Assembly: GCA_031286225.1 (NCBI GenBank)
Contig: JAITUQ010000013.1
Location: 1 to 33,214, forward strand
Direction: 5' to 3'
DNA: 33,214 nt
Source: Candidatus Methanorudis spinitermitis
GTDB taxonomy: Archaea; Methanobacteriota; Methanobacteria; Methanobacteriales; Methanobacteriaceae
The notes below the pieces were generated by a model. That model searched no databases, was not told the DNA's origin, and worked only from the letters and a program-made list of their open reading frames with translations. This document shows, one piece after another, positions 1 through 8,352 of this stretch. The position numbers and the translations under genes were made by a program. Numbering within the stretch: position 1 is the stretch's first letter; every line of letters starts with the position of its first letter.

Positions 1-514
1 TATTAATGTTACTATTTCTATTTACAATTTAAAGAGTTAAAAACTCTTTTACAAAATAATAAAATTTCCAATTTAAGTAATATACATTTTTCAACCAACT
101 AAAAATTGGACAACCTCCATTTTAATAATTTACAATAAAAATATTAATAAAAAACTTTTTTTTTTAATTAAAATATTATTAAATACTCTTTAAAATTTTT
201 TTCTTTATTTGAAAAAACTTGTTTTTTCAAGTTAGAAGAATAAAATTTTTCTTTATTTTAAATATTAATTTTATTTTTTTTTAAAAATACAGTTGAAATT
301 TACCTCTTTGATATATAATATTGAAAAAGTATTACATTATTACTTATTCTTAATTGTGAAATAAATATCTATTTATTTCTGTTTATTCTTAATAACAACT
401 GATTATCTAATAATTTTTAATCATAAAATGATTTTTCACTTGATTTTATATTTTATCAAAAATAGCTATATAACTAGCTAAACAATAACTTTTCATGGAT
501 AATACTTAAGCTTA
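1..514. other. AT-rich intergenic region, no gene
   Basis: No open frame with a credible start and ribosome site is seen on either strand. Two perfect inverted repeats are visible. One is an 8-bp stem AAAGAGTT/AACTCTTT with an AAA loop at 31-49, which could be the transcript end of a gene left of the window. The other is a 10-bp stem TTGAAAAAAC/GTTTTTTCAA at 209-230 with a 2-nt spacer. Two TAGCTA palindromes lie at 463-468 and 475-480. Confidence 0.5.
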
Positions 515-1183
515 TTATTTTTTTGCCCATAATACTGCAAAACAATATGCTTTGTATAAATGGTCAAAGTAAGAAAATCCTGCATTTTTTAACCATTCAA
601 GATGTGTACTTACTGGAACTTTTTTATCTAATTTTAATCTTTCAATAGCTGCAGATTTAGCTTTTTCATCAAGACTATTATCACTGGCTTTATTAACAAT
701 CCATTTTTCATACATATTATTTGTAAATTCACTTTCACCAGCTATCATCTCAGCGTTAACAAAGATTCCATCATTTTTTAACCAATCAAATATTTTATTA
801 TACAATATCTCCTGATCATCAATTTCTAAATGATGAATAGCTAATGATGAAATCACAAGGTCATATTTTTCATAAGTAGAAAAATCAAGGATATTTTCAA
901 CAAAAAAACTGAGATTAATATTATTTGAAAACCTTTCTTTAGCTATATTCAACATATCTTCTGCTAAATCAACCAAATCCATTTTTGCTTCTGAAAATTT
1001 ATTTAAAAACATTTCAGAAAATAAACCTGTTCCAGTACCTATTTCTAAAACTCTTGGTTTTTTTGTATTTAATTCAACGCTTTCAATAGCTATTTGGTAA
1101 AAATCATCAAATACAGGTATTAGCTTTTTTCTTTGATCATCATATTCTTTAGCTATTTTATTGAACTCACTAGCTACATTCAT
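515..1183 (-). CDS. class I SAM-dependent methyltransferase
   Basis: This is a 222-residue class I (Rossmann-fold) S-adenosylmethionine methyltransferase of unknown substrate. Near residue 45 it has the glycine-rich motif I VLEIGTGTG. An acidic motif II (MDLVDLAEDML) follows, then a motif resembling post-I/III around LVISSLAIHHL and the segment WLKNDGIFVNAE. Size and motif order fit the Methyltransf_11/25 type found in free small-molecule methyltransferases. The frame opens at a TTG at 1186, but a GTGAT ribosome site abuts that codon, so the ATG at 1183 is preferred. The gene is the last of a minus-strand series but is 200 bp from its neighbour, so it is probably transcribed alone. The substrate cannot be told from sequence. 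Confidence 0.85.
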   Translation of the reverse strand: MNVASEFNKIAKEYDDQRKKLIPVFDDFYQIAIESVELNTKKPRVLEIGTGTGLFSEMFLNKFSEAKMDLVDLAEDMLNIAKERFSNNINLSFFVENILDFSTYEKYDLVISSLAIHHLEIDDQEILYNKIFDWLKNDGIFVNAEMIAGESEFTNNMYEKWIVNKASDNSLDEKAKSAAIERLKLDKKVPVSTHLEWLKNAGFSYFDHLYKAYCFAVLWAKK

Positions 1184-1386
1184 CAAATCACAATTAATTT
1201 TTTTTTAATATTTTTTTTTAGTTCATTAAGATGTTTATTATTCCTTTTAAAAATTATATGGGAATAGTAAATGCTTATTTTTATGATTTATTTAATTTTA
1301 ATAATCATATGATATAGTAAATAACATATTTTTATAATTTTTTTTTGATTTAAATTATTTTATAATTTTTTTATTAATTCAATATT
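1184..1386. other. short AT-rich spacer
   Basis: This spacer separates the methyltransferase start from the GNAT gene stop. It is nearly pure A/T, and I see no gene or convincing hairpin in it. Confidence 0.4.
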
Positions 1387-1905
1387 TTATTTAGTTTTTG
1401 AAAAGATAAAAACATCATATGGTTCATTATTTTTAATAATAGTTACTTTTGACTCAGATTCTTGCTTGAAACCTGATTTTATTAAAACTCTTTGAGAAGC
1501 TTTATTTTCAATAAAAGGAGTTGCATAAATTCTATCAATGTCAAAAGTCTTAAATCCATAATCAACTATTTTTTCAATAGCTGAACTAGCTATTCCATTG
1601 TTCCAATATTTTTCAGCTATCCAATAACCCAGTTCCCCACTTTTCCTCTCAAATTCTTCCTGAGGAGTTATAGCTATTGCTCCTGCAGCTTCTCCTTCAA
1701 TTTCTATTGCAAAGACTTTGGTAGGATTTTCATTAGAAATATAGGCTATGAATGATTCAGCATCTTCTTTAAAATAAGGATATGGAAACTCACTAGTTAG
1801 AAATTTAGCTACATTATAATTGTTGGCATGTTTTACTAAACTGTCCACGTCACTTTTTCTAAATTTTCTAATATTAAAACTAATTTTTCCCTTAAAGTTT
1901 TCCAT
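1387..1905 (-). CDS. GNAT family N-acetyltransferase (RimJ/RimL-like)
   Basis: This is a 172-residue acetyl-CoA-dependent N-acetyltransferase. The N-terminal strand SFNIRKFRKSD is typical of the RimJ/RimL (Acetyltransf_3) branch. The core GELGYWIAEKYWNNGIASSA (about residues 89-108) supplies the pyrophosphate-binding loop, in a diverged NNGIAS form of Q/RxxGxG/A. It is followed by the family signature ENKASQRVLIKSGF near 132-145. The family acetylates protein N-termini, small amines or antibiotics; the substrate here is unknown. The ATG at 1905 has only a weak GTG ahead of it. A TATA-like element lies about 28 nt upstream, so the mRNA may have little or no leader. Confidence 0.85.
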   Translation of the reverse strand: MENFKGKISFNIRKFRKSDVDSLVKHANNYNVAKFLTSEFPYPYFKEDAESFIAYISNENPTKVFAIEIEGEAAGAIAITPQEEFERKSGELGYWIAEKYWNNGIASSAIEKIVDYGFKTFDIDRIYATPFIENKASQRVLIKSGFKQESESKVTIIKNNEPYDVFIFSKTK

Positions 1906-1928
1906 ACTAACACTAAATTGATGAATTT

Positions 1929-1937
1929 TTTATAAAT
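1929..1937 (-). promoter_or_regulatory. probable TATA box of the GNAT gene
   Basis: On the minus strand this reads ATTTATAAA, centred about 28 nt before the ATG at 1905. That is close to the archaeal TATA-to-start-site distance, which suggests a very short 5' leader. It is a weak call because the surrounding DNA is AT-rich. Confidence 0.35.
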
Positions 1938-2014
1938 TATTAATTTTTTTTTATAGAGAATTATTTTTTTATTAATTTTTAAAATATTTTTTTTATAAAC
2001 TTTTAAATATTTTT

Positions 2015-2584
2015 TTACCAATATTTATCATATAATTTTGGAACTAATGATTTTAAATTTTTTTCATCATCTTCATCCCAATCAACATCAATATCTTCTC
2101 CAAATACTATTGTATCTACTATTTGAAAAGTTTCTGAAGGATCTAATTTGTTTTGATCCAGTTTTGTATAATATAAATCTATATCATCTGTTCCAAAACT
2201 TTTATTAAATGCAAGACCTGGAACATACAACATTTGTTCATTTTCAAAATAATCACAATCAGGAGCTATGTCTAATTCAATTATTGAATCAGGATCTTTT
2301 AATGCATTTAAATAAGCTTCTTCTCCTCTTGATATTAACCATCCTCTAAAATAATCGAAACAATCATCTGAACAACCACCATTCATAACATAGGCTGCAG
2401 CCCAGAGTTTACTTTTATAAGATTCATTACTATAAACATCATAAATATATTGAAATTTAAATATTTCTTCTTCTGAATAATTAGATAATTTATCAATTAA
2501 TATTTCCATTTGCTTATCTGTCTCCCATTCCCCTTCTTGAAATGAGCTTTGAATCAATTCCCAAAATTCATTTTTATTCATCAT
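2015..2584 (-). CDS. DUF4240-like protein
   Basis: This 189-residue acidic soluble protein resembles the DUF4240 family. It opens with the typical NKNEFWELI segment and has a central helix block, KLWAAAYVMNGGCSDDCFDYFRGW. An ISRGEEAYLNAL stretch follows, and the C-terminal half is Asp/Glu rich. The family is widespread in bacteria, often near genes of unknown or toxin-immunity type, and no biochemical function is established. There is no signal peptide or membrane segment. Two consecutive ATGs occur at 2584 and 2581, and the GTG at 2593 is part of the ribosome site GTGGAT. The MATE gene lies 55 bp upstream on the same strand. Presence in a methanogen suggests acquisition from bacteria, but that is inference. 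Confidence 0.7.
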   Translation of the reverse strand: MMNKNEFWELIQSSFQEGEWETDKQMEILIDKLSNYSEEEIFKFQYIYDVYSNESYKSKLWAAAYVMNGGCSDDCFDYFRGWLISRGEEAYLNALKDPDSIIELDIAPDCDYFENEQMLYVPGLAFNKSFGTDDIDLYYTKLDQNKLDPSETFQIVDTIVFGEDIDVDWDEDDEKNLKSLVPKLYDKYW

Positions 2585-2639
2585 ATTATCCACTTTTTTG
2601 AAAATTCTAATTTTTTAATATTTTTCCATTTTAATATTT

Positions 2640-4019
2640 TCACAAATCTTTATTTTTATCAACTAATCTATTCATATATCTTTTGGACCATCCATAGGCT
2701 ATTCCACTTCCAACTAAATTTCCAAGAACAATTCCCCACCAAACGCCATATTGGCCTAATCCAAGAGGAATAGCTAAAACATAAGCAAATAAAACTTCAA
2801 GAATAAGAAGACGTATAAGTGTTAAAAATAGAGAATCTAATCCTCTTCCAACTCCTTGGAATATTGAAGATGAAGACATTCCTATTGGCAAAAATATATA
2901 AAATAAACATGTTACCCTGAGAAAAACTGTTATTGTCTCTCGAAACCCTGCTGACTCCGGAGAATATGCAAATATATAGCTAATATAAGGTGCAAGTAAG
3001 AAGATAGCTATTGACATTATTACAACAATAATCAATCCAAGTTTAATACCATAGTTATGTATTATTTTAAGATTTTCATATTTTTTCCCACCAAAATTAG
3101 CTCCTACTACAGCTACAATGGAAACTGCAATTGCAATTGATGGAACCATAGCCATCATCACTACTCTCCACCCTGCAGTATATACAGCTACTCCATCAAC
3201 TCCTGCTACCATTATTAATATAATGTTTATAGAAGCAGATAATGTAGCTATTATCAAAAATTCCATACCTGCTGGTAAGCCTACTCCTAATATTTGTTTA
3301 ACTAATGTGTTGTTGTATACAAAGTCTTTTATTGAAAATTTTATATAAGTGTCTTTTTTAAACCAATAAAGTAACAATAAACTTACACTAAAAAGAGAAA
3401 TTACTGTAGCTATAGCTGCTCCAGAAACGCCCATTTTTAAGGTATATATGAAGATAGGATCAAGTACCATATTTAAAACTGCGCCAAATCCCATAGCATA
3501 GGTTGTTTTAACTACATTACCCTCTGCTCTAAGTATTCCATAAGCTGTTGATGAAAAAACAATGAAGATTGTTCCTAAAAACAGAATTTTCCCATATTCA
3601 AGACTAAGTTCAATGGTAGATCCTGCTCCAATAAGTTCTAGCATAGGTCTTAAAAATAATAATAAAATAACTGTGAAAATAATGGTTAAAATTCCAGTTA
3701 ATAACATAACATGAAGTGCAGCATTATCAGCTTGTTTTTTATCCTTAGCCCCAATATAACGTGAAATTATAGCTGTAGCACCAGCTCCAAGACCATTAGA
3801 AAACCCCATTACTACAAGAAAGATAGGGTTTACAAAACCAATAGATGCAAGAGCAGCCTCACCAAGTCCAGCTACCCACACAGCATCAATAAGTGCATAT
3901 AATGAATTTACTGTCATAGCTATTATCATTGGTATTGAAAGCTTTAAAACTGCCTTTTTTGGTTCTCCCAATAATGTAAATACTCCTTTTGTTTCTTTTT
4001 CTTCACTTGTAGTAACCAT
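2640..4019 (-). CDS. MATE family multidrug/cation efflux transporter
   Basis: This is a 459-residue polytopic membrane protein with about 12 hydrophobic segments in two similar halves, as in the MATE (NorM/DinF) family. Diagnostic stretches are LSIPMIIAMTVNSLYALIDA near residues 27-46, GFSNGLGAGATAIISRYIGA near 73-92, and a second-half counterpart with VGLPAGMEFLI and VVGANFGGKKYE. MATE proteins export drugs or metabolites in exchange for Na+ or H+; the substrate here is unknown. The ATG at 4019 is preceded by AAGGAAAA. It begins 29 bp after the stop of the Obg-like GTPase gene, so the two are probably cotranscribed. Confidence 0.93.
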   Translation of the reverse strand: MVTTSEEKETKGVFTLLGEPKKAVLKLSIPMIIAMTVNSLYALIDAVWVAGLGEAALASIGFVNPIFLVVMGFSNGLGAGATAIISRYIGAKDKKQADNAALHVMLLTGILTIIFTVILLLFLRPMLELIGAGSTIELSLEYGKILFLGTIFIVFSSTAYGILRAEGNVVKTTYAMGFGAVLNMVLDPIFIYTLKMGVSGAAIATVISLFSVSLLLLYWFKKDTYIKFSIKDFVYNNTLVKQILGVGLPAGMEFLIIATLSASINIILIMVAGVDGVAVYTAGWRVVMMAMVPSIAIAVSIVAVVGANFGGKKYENLKIIHNYGIKLGLIIVVIMSIAIFLLAPYISYIFAYSPESAGFRETITVFLRVTCLFYIFLPIGMSSSSIFQGVGRGLDSLFLTLIRLLILEVLFAYVLAIPLGLGQYGVWWGIVLGNLVGSGIAYGWSKRYMNRLVDKNKDL

Positions 4020-4048
4020 TGTAATTTTTCCTTAATTAAATAAGGTTA

Positions 4049-5236
4049 TTAGCTTGTAATTATGCTTATTATATCTCCATTTGATAGTACATAATCACTA
4101 GCTACTCTCATATTTTTTCGAGCATCAACAGCATGCATAAATTTATCTCCAATATCAGTATGGATTATATATGCAAGTTCACGAGGAATAGTTCTTTTTG
4201 GAACAAGTATTGCATCAGGAAGAATGTTTCCTTTTTGATCTGTAAATTTATGTTCATCTTCTACAGGATAAACAGCTATCATATTGAGTAAGTCGAAAAT
4301 AGCTGTATTTAAAGCTTTTGAAACACCAGTATTCTCATATTTTTTTAAGACATTTTCTTTAATATAAGTTAATGCTTTAAGTTGATTTTCATTTAAATCA
4401 TCTTTATTTTTAATTTTAAAATCACTATCTCCAGGAGTATAGCTAATCAATCCTGCTTCATGAGCTCTAATTAGGGCAAGTTCTGATTCTGCTGAAGCTG
4501 GAATAACATTTGGATATTTTTCTTTAATTCTTTTGATATTTTTTTCTGATGTAGGAAGATCTGCTTTGTTAGCTACAATTAACATTGGTTTAGCTATTTT
4601 TAATAGATTTTTAACTAACTGGATTTTATCTTCATCGACCCATTTACTATAATCATTTTCCACTGTCCTTTTAGCATCAACAATATTTTCAAGGGTTATT
4701 CCAGTTCCTGATAGTTGCTCATAAATAACTTTGCTTACATCAAGTTTTTCAGCATCAATTTTTCGAATGAGTCTATCCCAATTCTTATTTAATATTCCAA
4801 ACATCCACATCACAATCTCATATTCCAAAAATTCAATATCTTCTAATGGATCATGACTTCCTGGATCAACTGGTCTTCCTTCCTCATCAGTAGAGCCTGA
4901 TGCATCAATGACATGTATAAAAACTTTAGCTTGTCTTAAATCATCTAAAAATTTGTTTCCAAGACCTTTTCCCTCATGAGCTCCTGGAACAAGTCCAGCT
5001 ACATCAATAAGCTCCACAGGAATTAATCTATTTCCTTCAATACATTTTGAATTTTGAGGATTACAAGTAATTTCAAGTTCTCTACATGGACACTCACTAA
5101 TAACATGAGCAATAGCTTTGTTAGCATCAATAGTTGTAAAAGGATAATCAGCCATTTCAACATGTGAAGAAGTAGCTGAATTAAAAAATGATGATTTTCC
5201 TACATTTGGCTTTCCTGTAACTGCAATTTGAAGCAT
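4049..5236 (-). CDS. Obg/YchF-family GTP/ATP-binding protein with TGS domain
   Basis: This is a 395-residue P-loop NTPase of the archaeal Obg-like family (OLA1/YchF relatives). From the N-terminus it has G1 GKPNVGKSS at residues 8-16, a threonine-containing switch I region, and G3 [17 protein letters not shown]4 NKADLP appears later, and a C-terminal TGS domain ends [16 protein letters not shown] cysteine-rich stretch ([18 protein letters not shown]) between G1 and G3 is typical of the archaeal form. The family associates with ribosomes or translation factors. The frame runs back to a GTG at 5245, but that GTG sits in the ribosome site GTGAT, so the ATG at 5236 is chosen. A MATE exporter follows after 29 bp. 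Confidence 0.93.
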   Translation of the reverse strand: MLQIAVTGKPNVGKSSFFNSATSSHVEMADYPFTTIDANKAIAHVISECPCRELEITCNPQNSKCIEGNRLIPVELIDVAGLVPGAHEGKGLGNKFLDDLRQAKVFIHVIDASGSTDEEGRPVDPGSHDPLEDIEFLEYEIVMWMFGILNKNWDRLIRKIDAEKLDVSKVIYEQLSGTGITLENIVDAKRTVENDYSKWVDEDKIQLVKNLLKIAKPMLIVANKADLPTSEKNIKRIKEKYPNVIPASAESELALIRAHEAGLISYTPGDSDFKIKNKDDLNENQLKALTYIKENVLKKYENTGVSKALNTAIFDLLNMIAVYPVEDEHKFTDQKGNILPDAILVPKRTIPRELAYIIHTDIGDKFMHAVDARKNMRVASDYVLSNGDIISIITS

Positions 5237-5245
5237 TTTTATCAC

Positions 5246-5912
5246 TAAATTATTTATATATGGGGTTTTATGATACTTAATAAATTATTTTTATAATTAA
5301 ATATTTCATTTTAATAATAAATATAATAAATCCATTATTTGAAAAAGTAATGAATGATAATTAGGATTTAAATAAAAATTTATTTTTGAAGTTAGGGCAT
5401 GAATATCATTCTTAAAATTTAAATTTATTATTTTTATGTATAACTTTTTATATCTTATTAAATTTATTATTTAAATTTTTATAAATCTTTTTTTAAAAAA
5501 TTAAGATAATATTATCCTTTATATTGAGTTTAATAATAAATATTAAAATTAACTTATTAATTTATTAATTTTATTAAAATTTTTACCATGAGCATTACAA
5601 TTAATTATTTTTATTTTCATTCCTTTTCATTTTTTTTTGTTTTTAAATTTGCTTTAATCGTATAATACAGATAAATTAATAAAATGTTTAATAGGTTCTT
5701 TACAAAATTTTTATCAATTAAAATATAAATTCAACAACTTTTAAACATTTTTTATTAAAACAATAGCTGCAATGAAAAAAATATTTTTATTGACTTAGAT
5801 TAACAGCTTTTCTTTAATAAACTTATAATCTTAAATTTTTTTATTATTAAACAATAAAGTTTAATAGAGTTATAAGTAAAAATAAATATAATATTGTTAG
5901 TAGGTGATAAAA
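5246..5912. other. long AT-rich intergenic region between divergent genes
   Basis: There is no credible gene. It separates the divergent Obg-like GTPase and secreted-protein genes and must hold both promoters. The segment 5495-5585 resembles another non-coding stretch at 18415-18490 (shared AATTAAGATAATA, TTTATATTGA and AATAATAAATATT blocks in the same order). A GGTGAT ribosome site for the next gene lies at 5903-5908. Confidence 0.45.
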
Positions 5913-7025
5913 TTGAGATTTAACAAAAAAATTATATTAATTTTTTTAATGCTAAGTGTTTTTGCTGTTGGAACTTTACAATTTGTTGATACAGTAGAAG
6001 CAGCTACGTGGAAAAAATATGATTCAGGAACATTTGCTGATGAATATCCTGCTGCAGGTGATAAAAATATAATGTCCTATCAATCATATGTTAAAGGAAA
6101 CAATGAATTATATGTTAATTTATATTCTTTCTCAAAAAAAACAGGGAATAAGAAATTAGATACTAAAATAACCTTTGTTAAGAAAAATGGTGTCATGAAA
6201 ATAACAATGAATTATTATAGTTGGAATGAAAAATTTACAAATCAAGGTAAGACACCTTATAGTGTTAAAACTGTTTATAAATCCACTATGAAGGAAATTA
6301 AAAAGAGTTCGTCTGTTCCTCCTGAAAAGATAGCTTTTGATAAACAATCATTTACAGTGAATAATAATAATTTTAAAGTTTATGGTATTAACTATAGTAA
6401 GAATGTGATGGAGGTATATATCTACAAAAATAATGAAGAATATTGTCATTTTAGCGTCTACAAGGAAAATAATAAAATAATATATGAAGAACACAATCAG
6501 AATAGAAAATTAGTATCAAAAGAAAGCTTTAAATCACCAAATACTCTTACATCAATTTACAAAAATAAATTAAATAAAATTGTAAATAAAATCAAGTCAA
6601 GCCCTGCTACAGTTTCTGGAGGAAAAACGTATAATGATGGCTATGTATCTTTTAAGTATCCTTCCAGCTGGACAAGATATTCTTCAACTGGGGCTGATAA
6701 ACTCGTATCCTTTAAAACATCTAAAGGAGACACTAGTATTTTCTCTGTTTTCATGAGTAACGCTGGTAAAACATCAATTAAGAGTTATAGAAGTTTTTAT
6801 GAACCTTCTGGCAGTGAAAAACTTATTTCATCTAAATATATTACTATTAATGGTGCTAAAGGATTTGATGTTTCTCTAAATTATTACACTAATGGTGGAG
6901 GTCAACAGAAGATTGTAGGATTTGTTAAAAAAGGAACATTTTATAGAATGATATTTACAACTGGAAGTTTAAATGCAATATCTTCTGATATGAACATGAT
7001 TATAAATTCTTTTAAAGCTTTATAA
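5913..7025 (+). CDS. secreted protein with C-terminal PsbP-like domain
   Basis: This is a 370-residue exported protein. Residues 1-30 form a signal peptide: a basic start RFNKK, a hydrophobic core IILIFLMLSVFAVG, and a likely cut after VEA. The middle (about 35-225) is Lys/Asn/Tyr-rich beta-type sequence that I do not recognise. From about 238 to the end lies a PsbP/DUF1795-like domain. It opens with YNDGYVSFKYPSSW and continues with SSKYITINGAKGFDVS and FYRMIFTT, as in many 'PsbP-related' secreted proteins of Methanobrevibacter. The role is unknown, probably extracellular or wall-associated. The start is set at TTG 5913, four bases after the perfect ribosome site GGTGAT (5903-5908). The GTG at 5904 belongs to that site. 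Confidence 0.8.
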   Translation: MRFNKKIILIFLMLSVFAVGTLQFVDTVEAATWKKYDSGTFADEYPAAGDKNIMSYQSYVKGNNELYVNLYSFSKKTGNKKLDTKITFVKKNGVMKITMNYYSWNEKFTNQGKTPYSVKTVYKSTMKEIKKSSSVPPEKIAFDKQSFTVNNNNFKVYGINYSKNVMEVYIYKNNEEYCHFSVYKENNKIIYEEHNQNRKLVSKESFKSPNTLTSIYKNKLNKIVNKIKSSPATVSGGKTYNDGYVSFKYPSSWTRYSSTGADKLVSFKTSKGDTSIFSVFMSNAGKTSIKSYRSFYEPSGSEKLISSKYITINGAKGFDVSLNYYTNGGGQQKIVGFVKKGTFYRMIFTTGSLNAISSDMNMIINSFKAL

Positions 7026-7387
7026 TTAAAAATAAAATCACTTTTCAATTTTTCTTTTTTTTATTATTTCAATGGATTTCATTTTTGTTATTTTTTCACA
7101 TTAATTTTATTAAATAGCTTATCAAATTTTTATTCATTTGTAAAAGCTTTCACTTTTCTTAATTTTATAAAATTTAAATAAATATCTATTTAATTCAAAA
7201 AATTTAATTATATACTATTTATTATTATTGATTAAATTATAAAATAAAAGATTTATATTAATATTTAAAATAATGATTACATACAAAGATTATTTTTAAG
7301 ACTATAGAAAAATTAGCTCTATATAATTAATTAAAATAAATTATTTATAAGGATTATATTAAAATTTCTCAAAAATGTAGGGTTATA
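7026..7387. other. AT-rich intergenic region
   Basis: The start holds T-runs (7049-7062) that could end the secreted-protein transcript, since oligo-T tracts are typical archaeal terminators. The remainder must contain the cbiE promoter, but no TATA element stands out from the AT background. No gene is seen. Confidence 0.4.
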
Positions 7388-8023
7388 ATGTCAAAATTAT
7401 TTATTGTTGGAATAGGTCCTGGATCAAAAGAATATTTAACTGAAATAGCTATTAACACTATTAAAAAAGCTGATGTAACTATTGGAAGTAAACGGGCTAT
7501 TGATATTTTCGATGATATAAAAGAAGCTATTGTGTTAAATGTTAAGGATTTATCAGAAAAGTTAGAACTTTCTGTAGAATTAGCTATAGCTGGAAAAGAT
7601 GTTTGTGTATTGTCAACAGGAGATCCAGGATTTTCAGGCGTTTTAAATCCAATTCTAAAAATAGCTAATGAAAAAGGATTTGATAAGGGAAATATTGAAG
7701 TAATTCCAGCAGTTAGCTCTTTACAATTAGCTGCCGCGAAAAATAAGCTTTCATGGGATGATGCTAATATAATGACCTTTCATGGAAGAGAAAATATAGA
7801 AGATATTTTGCATATAATTGATAATGGCTTCAAAACAATAGTTTTACCTTCTAAAAGTGTAAAAGACATGGCCAAATTTTTATTAGACAATGGTGTTAAT
7901 CCTAATAGAAAAGTAGCTATTTGTGAAAAACTCAGCTATGGTGATGAAAAAATAGTAAATTCAACTTTAAAAGAAGTAGCTAATAGTGATTTCACATATA
8001 TGTGTGTTATGATTATTTTTTAA
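7388..8023 (+). CDS. cbiE: cobalt-precorrin-7 (C5)-methyltransferase CbiE
   Basis: This 211-residue tetrapyrrole methylase (TP_methylase superfamily) transfers a methyl group from SAM to the corrin ring during anaerobic cobalamin synthesis. The N-terminal LFIVGIGPGSKEYLT (residues 4-18) is the family glycine-rich SAM site. A second site, STGDPGFSG, lies at 76-84, and VIPAVSSLQLAAAK follows. The AFHGR-like element appears as MTFHGR. Length fits stand-alone CbiE rather than the fused CobL (CbiE plus CbiT). No cbiT or other cobalamin synthesis gene is adjacent; the cobalt transporter genes lie about 12 kb away. The ATG at 7388 follows a GGTTAT ribosome site. Confidence 0.9.
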   Translation: MSKLFIVGIGPGSKEYLTEIAINTIKKADVTIGSKRAIDIFDDIKEAIVLNVKDLSEKLELSVELAIAGKDVCVLSTGDPGFSGVLNPILKIANEKGFDKGNIEVIPAVSSLQLAAAKNKLSWDDANIMTFHGRENIEDILHIIDNGFKTIVLPSKSVKDMAKFLLDNGVNPNRKVAICEKLSYGDEKIVNSTLKEVANSDFTYMCVMIIF

Positions 8024-8352
8024 TGCATTATGTAATCATGGAAATTTTTCTTTCTTTCAAATAATATAAAAATAGCTTAATAATTTTAGATAAAAAAAGA
8101 AAAATTAAGATAAATATTTTTTATTTCAAGGAATATAAAAATAGTTTTATAAATTTAAGGTTGAAAATAAAGATAAACTTTTTTTTATTATAAATAAAGA
8201 AATTTAGAAAATTGATTTTATTTTTCTAAATTTTATTTATTTTCAAATGTTTTATAATTAAAAGCATCTACTTTAACTATAAATTTTATTAATTTAAAGC
8301 GTTTACTTAGTTATTAACTTTATAATTTTAAGTATTTACTTAACTATTAGCT
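8024..8352. repeat. intergenic region with two tandem-repeat sets
   Basis: This is the convergent gap between cbiE and the PMBR/M14-like gene. Two copies of an imperfect ~69-bp unit begin TTTCAA at 8055 and 8124 and share ATATAAAAATAG. Next to the minus-strand gene lies an imperfect 33-35-bp repeat starting near 8262, 8297 and 8330. Its fourth copy (about 8364) is the coding 3' end of that gene including its stop codon. No gene is seen here. Confidence 0.6.

Noticed and set aside
1..514. Small gene on the minus strand with a strong GGAGG site near 113-118
   Set aside because: The GGAGG lies within the putative start region and the frame stops after about nine codons; no other start follows with a usable length.
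1836..2021. Lysine-rich 61-residue frame between the GNAT and DUF4240-like genes
   Set aside because: Composition is that of translated AT-rich spacer, it overlaps the GNAT start, and no start signal is seen.
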